NCBI GenBank assembly: GCA_964508975.1
Contig: CAZDVQ010000026.1
Coordinates: 1 to 56,414, forward strand
DNA length: 56,414 nucleotides
Direction of reading: 5' to 3'
Origin: CAZDVQ01 sp964508975
GTDB lineage: Bacteria; Bacteroidota; Bacteroidia; Chitinophagales; Saprospiraceae
In this document: one piece after another, positions 45,401 through 53,152 of the stretch
Position numbering within the stretch: the first letter of the stretch is position 1
How the letters are laid out: each line of letters opens with the position of its first letter
Translations under genes and position numbers: made by a program
Notes under the pieces: model-generated
Told to the model about the DNA's origin: nothing
The model's input: only the letters and a program-made list of their open reading frames with translations
The model's database searches: none

Positions 45401-45826
45401 TCATTTAAACCACTCATGTCCTTTGTCTAATCGTAGCAAAAAGTCAGTAAAAGAGTTTCCAATTTCAACATGGTATTGTTTGTCCAAGTCTATAAAAGGC
45501 GAAAGCACTACTCTTATTGAATTGTCGTCCGTTTTTTCAATTGCAATGAATTCACTACTTCCGTTTCCTCCAATGCCCAAAGTATTAGGAAGATTTTCGA
45601 AAATTTGATAATCCGTATTAGCTTCAATTAACTCGTCAAGGTCCCAGAGTCGTACAAATTCTGCCCCAATAAAGCCTTCAAAACCTTGATAATGTTGTAA
45701 AAATGTTAAATAGTCGACAGGAAGATTGAAATGCACAAAACTTTGTATTTGTTCAATGGTAGTTTTGGCTTTTTCAGTGCGTTTGGGACAATTATATTGC
45801 AACAATAGCTCATTAACTGTTTTCAT
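45401..45826 (-). CDS. SMI1/KNR4 (SUKH) family protein, 141 aa
   Basis: SUKH proteins are commonly immunity proteins against polymorphic toxins, though some have other roles. Family features are the helix-turn VHFNLPVDYLTFLQHYQGFEGFIG (LP-x-DY-x-x-FL) and the strand blocks VRLWDLDELIEAN, LGIGGNGSSEFIAIE and VVLSPFIDLDKQYHVEIGNSF. A partner toxin is not visible nearby. It sits among other accessory genes with many AT-rich codons. A remnant of a VOC-type gene lies immediately upstream. Confidence 0.88.
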   Translation of the reverse strand: MKTVNELLLQYNCPKRTEKAKTTIEQIQSFVHFNLPVDYLTFLQHYQGFEGFIGAEFVRLWDLDELIEANTDYQIFENLPNTLGIGGNGSSEFIAIEKTDDNSIRVVLSPFIDLDKQYHVEIGNSFTDFLLRLDKGHEWFK

Positions 45827-45837
45827 AATCTACATTG

Positions 45838-45930
45838 CTATTTTTTGTAAAGTTCGATTTTTTTGTCGTCTGGATCAGTAATCCAATTGATATCATTCCT
45901 GTTTCGTGTCATAAAATGTAACGGTTTCGG
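45838..45930 (-). pseudogene. remnant of a VOC/glyoxalase-type gene C-terminus
   Basis: The minus-strand frame reads PLHFMTRNRNDINWITDP then DDKKIELYKK-stop, which resembles the usual WITDPDGNKIELY end of vicinal-oxygen-chelate proteins. Upstream it is closed by TAG, while the neighbouring frame stays open for about 36 codons (ending VTFYDTKQE-stop), as expected after a frameshift. No full gene fits in 45827-46058. Confidence 0.5.
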
Positions 45931-46058
45931 CTAGACGAAGTAATAGGTTTAGTAAGTTCCAAAGATCATATTTGGTACCAATGTGAATTGAATGTACAAA
46001 TATTCAATCAATCTAATTATGCCGCCATATTTACAAATCGGAGCTACAAGCTGCTGAT

Positions 46059-46814
46059 CTATTCTTCTTCATCGTTGTCCGTTTTTGATCGTGTCCAATG
46101 TCCTCCAATATACGCTCTATTCGCCGCTTCACCATAGTCAAGGTTGAAAACGTCATTAAGTGTTTTGTCTTTAATAAGCATTTGTTCTAGTGCTACAATC
46201 CTTGCATCTGCTAAATTTTGGTCTCCTGTCAAAAATTGCCAATCACCCTCATGGTCGTGAACAACACGAATAATTGGCTTTCTGAGTTCTAACCATTGCC
46301 TTGTTGTAAAAATACCAAGATTTTTGGCTTCTCTAAATTTGAAGTCTGCGTTTCGATCAAGTAACGGTTGCCTATGTTCAAATTCTTCTTCGTAATCCTT
46401 GTCCCAAGGGAATTTATTCTTCCGGTCAGTCCAAACCAACTGCATTGCTGGAAAGTCGGTCGTTTGATAATAATTTATTGCGAATCCGAAGTAGTCAGAA
46501 ATATTTCGGCTATCAACTTTTAAAAATTGAGTATCGCTGTTTTCAAAAAAGTCGTCATAGTTTTTATCAACTTCAATCCTCTGTCCTGCTTTTACAATTT
46601 CTCCTGCAACATTAAGGATTAAATGCAAGGTCCTTGTTGTTAATCCGAAGGAGATAATTTCAGGATGATTATAGTTTTTCCAAAGTCCAACCGTATAAGC
46701 AAAAGAAGGTAAGTATTCGGTCGAATCAAATAAACTAACTGTCCAGCCGAATTTTTCAATGTCAGCAGAAAATTCTTTTTCGTCTAAACAATTATGTTCG
46801 TGGCCTGTAGGCAT
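46059..46814 (-). CDS. DUF4262 domain protein, 251 aa
   Basis: It has an N-terminal DUF4262 domain (about 8-130; FGWTVSLFDSTEYLPSFAYTVGLWKNYNHPEIISFGL is split here as FGWTVSLFDS, PSFAYTVGLW, HPEIISFGL). The C-terminal part (about 165-245) has VVHDHEGDWQFLTGDQNLADARIV, a pattern seen in small immunity-like domains; that link is inference. Function is unknown. Start ATG at 46814 (MPTGHEHNC). The upstream module is shared with the serine hydrolase gene. AT-rich, probably acquired. Confidence 0.85.
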   Translation of the reverse strand: MPTGHEHNCLDEKEFSADIEKFGWTVSLFDSTEYLPSFAYTVGLWKNYNHPEIISFGLTTRTLHLILNVAGEIVKAGQRIEVDKNYDDFFENSDTQFLKVDSRNISDYFGFAINYYQTTDFPAMQLVWTDRKNKFPWDKDYEEEFEHRQPLLDRNADFKFREAKNLGIFTTRQWLELRKPIIRVVHDHEGDWQFLTGDQNLADARIVALEQMLIKDKTLNDVFNLDYGEAANRAYIGGHWTRSKTDNDEEE

Positions 46815-46838
46815 ATGATTTCTTGTAACTCATCAAAA

Positions 46839-46901
46839 TACGCAACTAGCATATATCCCAACAAAAATATAAAATCTTAGCCTTAGATTCAAAAATCTAT
46901 A
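46839..46901 (-). promoter_or_regulatory. shared upstream/leader module, copy 2
   Basis: It contains GCTAGTTGCGTA (minus strand) and TATTTTTG (46862-46869), 25 bp upstream of the DUF4262 start. Matches 44713-44775. The stretch 46902-47025 is AT-rich with a CCAACCATCAACTTCCAACT low-complexity patch. Confidence 0.55.
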
Positions 46902-47025
46902 CAGAAAAGTTTCAATAAAATCAAAGTCAACTATTTAACCTACAATGAGGTTCACTTGTACTGGCAAACAAACTGACTCACATCCACTTAAAACTACCAA
47001 CCATCAACTTCCAACTAACATCGGC

Positions 47026-47130
47026 CTAGCGATGTGGAGCAGTGGCGGCGCCAGCCGCCAGACCCGAAGGGGCCGAGCGTTAGCGAGCTGCGCAACGTAG
47101 CGCCCCTAGCATCGCGAGGGGAGGCCCCAA
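47026..47130 (-). repeat. E1 GC-rich hairpin element, copy l
   Basis: Read on the minus strand it is TTTTGGGGCCTCCCC ... CACTGCTCCACATCGCTAGGC. The covarying hairpin is TGGCGGC-tggc-GCCGCCA and another is CCTCGCGATGCTAGG. It is inverted relative to copy k, and together they frame the accessory island. Confidence 0.8.
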
Positions 47131-47232
47131 AATGATAAAATGATTGATTGAATAATTGAGTAAATGACGATGTATTTTCCTAAGCCCTAGACACACTATT
47201 TTAGTGCTTAGACCATGATAGAAAAACAAACC

Positions 47233-47287
47233 GTTCATTGTTCATTGTTCATCGTTCATCGTTCATCGTTCATTGTTCATCGTTCTC
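47233..47287. repeat. 10-bp tandem repeats (GTTCATNGTTCAT)
   Basis: Five to six units of GTTCATTGTT/CATCGTTCAT. It is the reverse complement of the array at 12056-12211 and lies just after the tex stop (47293). Confidence 0.85.
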
Positions 47288-47292
47288 AAAAG

Positions 47293-49422
47293 TTAGTCCT
47301 TCAACGATAGCTGTACACGGCCACGCTCAAAGTCAATGCTCACAACCCGCACAATCAACTGCTGGTTGAGCTTGAGGTGATCGGCTGGGTTCTCGACAAA
47401 CTTGTTGGCAATTTGACTCTTGTGAATCAAACCGTTTTCCTTGATGCCGATGTCCACAAATGCACCAAACGCGGTGATGTTGGTCACTATACCGGGTATT
47501 TTCATGCCCTCGCGTAGGTCGCCGATTGTTTTTACATGCTCGTCAAAGCTGAACGCGGTGATTTGCTCCCGTGGGTCGAGACCCGGTTTTTCTAACTCCT
47601 TGATGATATCTTTCAAGGTTGGCAAACCTACTTTATCGTTCACGTAGCGCTTCAGGTCAATCTGCTTGCGCAACTCCGCCTTTTGCATCAAATCCTCGAT
47701 TTTACAGCCGAGGTCCTTGGCCATCTGCGCCACAATTCCGTAGCTTTCAGGGTGTACAGCACTGGCATCTAGCGGGTTTTGAGCCTCGCGGATACGCAAG
47801 AAACCTGCACATTGCTCGAAGGCTTTATCACCGAGGCGTGGCACCTTGGTTAATTCTTTACGACTTTTAAACGGACCGTTTTCTAGTCGGTACTGCACAA
47901 TATTTTGAGCCAGCACCGGCCCGAGGCCCGACACGTAGGTCAAGAGATGTTTACTGGCCGTGTTGAGGTTTACCCCAACGGCGTTTACACAGCTTACCAC
48001 GGTATCATCGAGGCTTTCTTTCAGTTTTTTCTGGTCCACATCGTGTTGGTACTGGCCCACACCGATGGATTTTGCATCAATTTTAACCAGCTCGGCCAAT
48101 GGGTCCATCAGGCGGCGACCAATAGAAATGGCGCCCCGAACCGTAACGTCGTGCTTGGGAAATTCCTCTCGGGCCACATCTGAAGCGGAATAAATAGACG
48201 CCCCGCTCTCGCTTACCACGAAAATCTCGATAGGACTGCCTTTGAACAGGGCCCGAACAAATTGCTCGGTTTCGCGGCTGGCTGTGCCGTTACCTATCGC
48301 AACCGCTTGAATATTAAACCTTTGGGCCAAATGACTCAAAGTATTGGATGCGTTGTAATGGTCGTTTTGCGGTTGGTGCGGGTAAATGACCGTGTCCTCC
48401 AGCAAATCGCCCTGGGCGCTGAGGCACACCACTTTACAGCCTGTGCGGAAGCCAGGATCGAGCGCCAGAACGGTTTTCTCGCCCAGCGGCGAGGCTAGCA
48501 TCAATTGGCGCAGGTTGGTGGTAAATACCTGTATAGCCTCCACATCGGCCTTGTCTTTGGATAGCAGCCTGAACTCCGTTTCGATAGAGGGGTGGATCAA
48601 GCGTTTGTAGCTATCTTTCACGGCCATTTCAACTTGTTCGGAGCATGGGCCGTGGCCTTTCACGAACATGCGGTTGAGTTGCTCCACGGTGAGCTCTTCG
48701 TCGGGGGCAATATCCACGCGGAGGATGCCCTCGGCTTCAGCACGGCGGATAGCCAGCATCTGGTATGATTGAACGGTGCGCAGCTTGCGGGTAAAATCAA
48801 AATAATCGCGGTAGTTGATACCGGCGGCTTCTTTATCGCGAATCACCTTGGCGCTGAGCACGGCTTCTTTCTCGAAAATGCGGCGTACACGGTCGCGGGC
48901 GGGCGCGGCCTCGCTCACCCACTCGGCAATGATATCACGGGCACCAGCGAGGGCTGCATCTACATCTTCCACACCGTCCTTGAGGAAAGCCAGGGCTTTT
49001 GATTCAGGGTCGCGCTCAAACTGGGCCATGATGAGCTTGGCGAGCGGTTCGAGACCCAATTCACGGGCTTTGCTGGCGCGGGTTTTGCGTTTAGGCTTGT
49101 AGGGCAAGTATAGGTCCTCGAGCTCGGTCATGGTCCACACCGCATTGATTTTCTGTTTCAACTCGGGTGTCAAGTGGCCTTGCTCCTCGATTGATTTGAG
49201 GATGCTCTCGCGGCGCTTGTCGATGTCCTGGTAGCGCTGGCTCATATCGCGGATGGACGTAATTTCCACCTCGTCGAGACTGCCGGTCATTTCTTTGCGG
49301 TAGCGCGAAATGAAAGGCACGGTTGAGCCTTCATCCAGCAGGTTTATGGTTTGCCTTACACCAGATAGCGGGAGGTTGAGGGCCTCGGCAATGAGTTTTA
49401 CGTGAATTTCGTTAGCGGGCAT
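47293..49422 (-). CDS. tex: Tex-family S1 RNA-binding protein
   Basis: A conserved transcription accessory protein that binds nucleic acid. The 709 residues run from the N-terminal helical domain (FISRYRKEMTGSLDEVEI) through the YqgF/RNase H-like domain (LALDPGFRTGCKVVCL, about residues 320-450), a helix-hairpin-helix domain (LNTASKHLLTYVSGLGPVLAQNIVQYR, about 490-560) to the C-terminal S1 domain (GMKIPGIVTNITAFGAFVDIGIKENGLIH, about 635-705). Start ATG at 49422. It lies 52 bp downstream of the ATPase/TOPRIM pair on the same strand and may share transcription with it. Confidence 0.96.
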   Translation of the reverse strand: MPANEIHVKLIAEALNLPLSGVRQTINLLDEGSTVPFISRYRKEMTGSLDEVEITSIRDMSQRYQDIDKRRESILKSIEEQGHLTPELKQKINAVWTMTELEDLYLPYKPKRKTRASKARELGLEPLAKLIMAQFERDPESKALAFLKDGVEDVDAALAGARDIIAEWVSEAAPARDRVRRIFEKEAVLSAKVIRDKEAAGINYRDYFDFTRKLRTVQSYQMLAIRRAEAEGILRVDIAPDEELTVEQLNRMFVKGHGPCSEQVEMAVKDSYKRLIHPSIETEFRLLSKDKADVEAIQVFTTNLRQLMLASPLGEKTVLALDPGFRTGCKVVCLSAQGDLLEDTVIYPHQPQNDHYNASNTLSHLAQRFNIQAVAIGNGTASRETEQFVRALFKGSPIEIFVVSESGASIYSASDVAREEFPKHDVTVRGAISIGRRLMDPLAELVKIDAKSIGVGQYQHDVDQKKLKESLDDTVVSCVNAVGVNLNTASKHLLTYVSGLGPVLAQNIVQYRLENGPFKSRKELTKVPRLGDKAFEQCAGFLRIREAQNPLDASAVHPESYGIVAQMAKDLGCKIEDLMQKAELRKQIDLKRYVNDKVGLPTLKDIIKELEKPGLDPREQITAFSFDEHVKTIGDLREGMKIPGIVTNITAFGAFVDIGIKENGLIHKSQIANKFVENPADHLKLNQQLIVRVVSIDFERGRVQLSLKD

Positions 49423-49474
49423 ATGGAGAGAAACAAGCAGGGTTATAAATGAATGATTGACTGTACGTTGGTCA

Positions 49475-50149
49475 TCAAGGGCAATTTTCTTCTATTATAT
49501 TTTGGTTAGAAAGAGCCTCTTTCAACCTTTCGTAAAAAAGCCGGAAAGACTCTAGCCTGAGCAATTTATCAATGCTAATTTTTTGGGCAAGGCTTGCGTC
49601 AATATCAGCAGCATCATCGGGAGCATTTCTACTCTTTTGTTTTGCTGTATTGAGGATATGTTTTAGCATTTCTTTGCTTTGGGCTTTACCATCAAGTACT
49701 GACGGGGATATGTTAAGCGCCATTTCTTGCTCGGTCAGTTCAACACCAATGACTTCTTTTAAGGCATCGGCATCCCCAAGTTTCCAGTTTTCAACTTTGG
49801 AGGCAGGAATAACAGGAACCAGTACTTTACAATGTGTTTTACTTGACGTTTGTTCTAATTTATCCAAAGCAGGCTGGATTTTGTTGGGCATCGCCTTATC
49901 GTAAATGGTCTGCGCATCGGCATCTGTATGGACAAACATCAAAGTAAACCCATGTGACTGTTCTGCTAAATCGAGCACTTGTTCTACGAAGCCATCCCCT
50001 TTGGGTTTTAGAACTGAAATTTCAGTGACCTCCCATTCGGAACGGGCACAACCTCTCAATAGGATGTCAATGACACGCTCAATGAGTGGGGGTAAAAAAC
50101 GGATATCAGAGTTCCCTTCACCCCAAAATGTACAACTTAGAATATTCAC
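49475..50149 (-). CDS. TOPRIM-like (DUF4276-type) partner of the ATPase
   Basis: Probably the nuclease-like effector of a two-gene ATPase system, by inference. The N-terminus TFWGEGNSDIRFLPPLIERV holds the Glu11-Gly-x-x-Asp motif, and LMFVHTDADAQ supplies Asp76-x-Asp78; this E...DxD layout fits a TOPRIM or DUF4276-like fold. The rest is helical with Lys-rich segments (KSRNAPDDAADIDASLAQKI). The GTG start at 50149 directly follows the TAA of the ATPase gene with zero spacing, and AGGAAG seven nt before it (inside the ATPase gene) is a good ribosome binding site. Exact family is uncertain, and RloB or AriB (DUF4435) types are alternatives. Confidence 0.65.
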   Translation of the reverse strand: MNILSCTFWGEGNSDIRFLPPLIERVIDILLRGCARSEWEVTEISVLKPKGDGFVEQVLDLAEQSHGFTLMFVHTDADAQTIYDKAMPNKIQPALDKLEQTSSKTHCKVLVPVIPASKVENWKLGDADALKEVIGVELTEQEMALNISPSVLDGKAQSKEMLKHILNTAKQKSRNAPDDAADIDASLAQKISIDKLLRLESFRLFYERLKEALSNQNIIEENCP

Positions 50150-51544
50150 TTAATCTTCCTTTTCTAGGTAATCAACTAATTCTAATGCGTTTATCTTTCT
50201 ATCAACTTCACTTACTTCGTGAAAATCAAGAACAGCCTGTCCTACAATGACAGCTGGGATAATTTTAGTAATTTTCACATCCTGTTCTTTAGAAACTATC
50301 TTATCAAGTCTAGCAAAGTATAAGTGGACGTTGTTGCCAGGCAACCCGTGAGGAGTTAGCATTGATTTAAGCGAAGTGATAAACCTTGGGGAATGTGTAT
50401 TGACGAGAATTTGCCTCAAAGGGAAAACCGGGCCAGTTAGTTCCGTACTCATGCTCCAAAGTAATTTTAGCACTTGCTTCATTCTGCCTGGGTGTATACC
50501 ATTTTCAGGTTCCTCAAAACAAATGATACCTTTGTGCCTGGCATCGTATTTCAGTGTACAAAGCGCAATTAGCCTTAAAGTTCCTTCGGATAGGACTTGT
50601 GAACTAAAAGTATTGTTGTTTTTTGTAGTGGCTTTTACAACGTAACGCTCGCCAACTTTGTCTTCAAAAACATCAATGGCAGTTATGTCATTTACCAAAT
50701 TGGACATTTCCCGCGAAATGTGCTTCAATGTTTCAGGTGATTCGGATTTTATCCTAAAGAGTGTAGCCGCAAGATGTGCGCCATTACTCCCCAGAGTATC
50801 TTTTGAACTAATTTTTTGAGATGGTTGACGAAGAGCCTCTGGACTTAATTGAAGAAATTGCCAATGCATCATTTCCTCTTTTACGGCTAAAACATGCGGA
50901 AATTCAGTATTTGTCACAGAACTTAGCATGGTACTTTCTAGCGCAAAGGCTGGCCGCGGCCGTCCGTGACTTCCTTTATCTTGATGAAGATTAATCGTGA
51001 CAATTGAATCTTTAGAAATATCTGGATTCGATTTATTTTCAGTGCTAATAAACGGAACCCTACCGCCACGAACTTTCGGTATCCAGTTTTCTTGTTTTGA
51101 TGCAGAAGGGATAAATGTATGCAGCCACTTATCGGTACCTTTGGGGATGGGAATCAACTTTTCGTGCTGTACATATAATTTATTAATCCCCCTCTCTGCT
51201 TTCATTTTGATTTCAAGTTCGTAGCGTAGCCGAGTGTATTTCAACTGCTCTATTCCTCCCCAAGCATCTTTTACTTCTTTGTCAACCAGAAGTTCTACTG
51301 CAAATTTCATTTCATCTCCATAAGTGCCATCGGCATTCATGGAAAAGAGCTCGTAAGCATCTCCTCGTTGGTCTTTAAAAGCAGTACGGAGGTCAAAGGA
51401 GGCCAAGTGTGAGAGGAGTTGCAGCGCATCGAACAGATTACTTTTACCTACCGCATTTAAACCCGCAATAACGGAAAAAGGCGATAGAATAAGCTCAAAA
51501 TTCCTGAATGTCTTAAAACCTGAAATTTCAATTTTGGTAATCAT
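50150..51544 (-). CDS. SMC/OLD-like AAA ATPase (AAA_21 type)
   Basis: An ABC-class ATPase of the RecF/SMC-like, OLD family type. Walker A GLNAVGKS is at 28-35, the signature-like LSEGTLRL at 318-325, Walker B IICFEEPENG at 340-349 and the switch His384 in NTHSP. The 464-residue length, the N-terminal strand ITKIEISGFKTFRNFEL and the lack of a fused nuclease fit stand-alone ATPases of defence pairs (Gabija-, PARIS- or Rlo-like). It is coupled to the TOPRIM-like gene at zero spacing. A TACTTTTG box (51576-51583) lies upstream. The pair sits between der and tex, beside repeat E1m. Confidence 0.85.
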   Translation of the reverse strand: MITKIEISGFKTFRNFELILSPFSVIAGLNAVGKSNLFDALQLLSHLASFDLRTAFKDQRGDAYELFSMNADGTYGDEMKFAVELLVDKEVKDAWGGIEQLKYTRLRYELEIKMKAERGINKLYVQHEKLIPIPKGTDKWLHTFIPSASKQENWIPKVRGGRVPFISTENKSNPDISKDSIVTINLHQDKGSHGRPRPAFALESTMLSSVTNTEFPHVLAVKEEMMHWQFLQLSPEALRQPSQKISSKDTLGSNGAHLAATLFRIKSESPETLKHISREMSNLVNDITAIDVFEDKVGERYVVKATTKNNNTFSSQVLSEGTLRLIALCTLKYDARHKGIICFEEPENGIHPGRMKQVLKLLWSMSTELTGPVFPLRQILVNTHSPRFITSLKSMLTPHGLPGNNVHLYFARLDKIVSKEQDVKITKIIPAVIVGQAVLDFHEVSEVDRKINALELVDYLEKED

Positions 51545-51657
51545 GGACGCAATAATTTCTCTGTGATGCTAAACACAAAAGTAAGCAATTATTGGGATAA
51601 AGCTACTACTGCTCATCCGGCTTTGTTTGACAGGTTGTAATACTCGAATAAACATCA

Positions 51658-51789
51658 AGCGTGAGTGATGTGCAGCGGACGTGCGTCGCGCCAGGTGCCC
51701 GGCGGGCCGCGCCTTAGGCGCGGGTGCGAAGCACGGAGCAACGCGAACCCCAGAGGGGACCGCCGCCGCGTTGCGGCGGGGCGCCCAAA
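51658..51789 (-). repeat. E1 GC-rich hairpin element, copy m
   Basis: Read on the minus strand it starts TTTGGGCGCCCCGCC, 19 bp past the der stop, and ends TGCACATCACTCACGC. Hairpins CGCGCC-taa-GGCGCG and CCGCCGCaacGCGGCGG. It looks like a mosaic of the two E1 subfamilies. Confidence 0.85.
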
Positions 51790-51808
51790 TAAAAATCAAA
51801 GGAATCAA

Positions 51809-53110
51809 CTACTTCTCGCGGAAGAAAATGCTGATGGGCACTCCTTTGAAATTGAATTTCTCGCGGAGTTTGTTCTCGAGGAACTGCTGGTACGAATCCT
51901 TGACGTGCTTGGGGTAATTGCAGAAGAACGCGAAGGCCGGGTAGTAGGTAGGCAACTGCGTGATGTACTTGATGCGGATAAATTTACCACGGTGCGATGG
52001 CGGCGGGAATGCCTCGATTTCCTCCAACATGTAGCGGTTCAGCTCGGATGTGGTGATTTTCTGCTCGCGGTTTTGGTATACTTCCATCGCGGTTTCAACG
52101 GCCTTGAAGATACGTTGTTTCTCGAGCGAGGAGATGAACATGATTGGAATATCGGTAAAGGGCGATATGCGCTCGTGGATGGTCGCGATGTAGTTGTTCA
52201 TGGTGAAGTTATCCTTCTCTACCAAGTCCCACTTATTGATAATCAACACGATACCTTTGTTGCGCTTTTGGCAGAGGCGGAAGATAGACAAATCCTGGCC
52301 CTCTAGGCCCATGGTGGCATCGACCACGAGTAGACACACGTCGGCTTCTTCCAAGGCACGGATGGCACGCATTACCGAGTAGAACTCGAGGTTCTCGTGT
52401 ACGCGGGCCTTGCGGCGGATACCCGCTGTGTCTATCAAGATAAACTCGTGACCAAACTTGTTGTATTTGGTGTGAACGCTGTCGCGGGTGGTTCCGGCAA
52501 TATCGGTTACGATGTTGCGATCCTCGCCCAAAAGTGCGTTGACAAAGGTAGATTTACCCGCGTTAGGTTGGCCAATCACGGCAAATTTCGGGACGCGTTC
52601 CTCGATGGCTTCTGGCTCACCGATGTGCTCGCACACGGCATCCAACAACTCACCTGTACCGCTGCCGTTGGTGGCCGCGATAGCATAAAGGTTATCAAAA
52701 CCCATGGCCCAGAACTCGTTGGCAGCCATGAGGAGGTTCACGTTATCGGCTTTATTGACCACGAGCAAAACAGTTTTGTTGCTCTGGCGCAAGATTTTGC
52801 TCACTTCTTGGTCGAGGTCGGTGATACCCGCTTGGGCATCTACCACGAAGATAATCACACCAGCTTCCTCGATGGCGATATACACTTGGTCGCGGATAGC
52901 TTTCTCGAACACGTCGTCGGAGCCTTCTACAAAACCACCGGTGTCGATAACGGTAAACTGTTTGCCAATCCAATCACAAACGCCGTACTGGCGGTCGCGG
53001 GTTACACCGCTGATGTTGTCAACAATAGCTTGACGTTGGCCAACCATACGGTTGAACAAGGTTGATTTACCAACGTTTGGTCGGCCAACAATGGCCACGA
53101 TATTATTCAT
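51809..53110 (-). CDS. der: ribosome-associated GTPase Der (EngA)
   Basis: An essential GTPase for 50S subunit assembly. Two G domains in tandem: P-loops GRPNVGKS (9-16) and GQPNAGKS (180-187), with NKAD (119-122) and NKWD as G4 motifs and DTGG and DTAG as G3 motifs. A C-terminal KH-like domain ends near IRIKYITQLPTYYPAFAFFCN. The length of 433 residues is usual. ATG at 53110, 42 bp downstream of the sigma-54 activator on the same strand. Confidence 0.97.
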   Translation of the reverse strand: MNNIVAIVGRPNVGKSTLFNRMVGQRQAIVDNISGVTRDRQYGVCDWIGKQFTVIDTGGFVEGSDDVFEKAIRDQVYIAIEEAGVIIFVVDAQAGITDLDQEVSKILRQSNKTVLLVVNKADNVNLLMAANEFWAMGFDNLYAIAATNGSGTGELLDAVCEHIGEPEAIEERVPKFAVIGQPNAGKSTFVNALLGEDRNIVTDIAGTTRDSVHTKYNKFGHEFILIDTAGIRRKARVHENLEFYSVMRAIRALEEADVCLLVVDATMGLEGQDLSIFRLCQKRNKGIVLIINKWDLVEKDNFTMNNYIATIHERISPFTDIPIMFISSLEKQRIFKAVETAMEVYQNREQKITTSELNRYMLEEIEAFPPPSHRGKFIRIKYITQLPTYYPAFAFFCNYPKHVKDSYQQFLENKLREKFNFKGVPISIFFREK

Positions 53111-53152
53111 TATGCAATATTTGATAAAAAAGTAAAACGAACAGCTTTAGAG

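Noticed and set aside
44682..46058. Integron attC sites between the small accessory genes
   Set aside because: The gene layout resembles a cassette array, but I could not find paired RYYYAAC/GTTRRRY core sites or an integrase.
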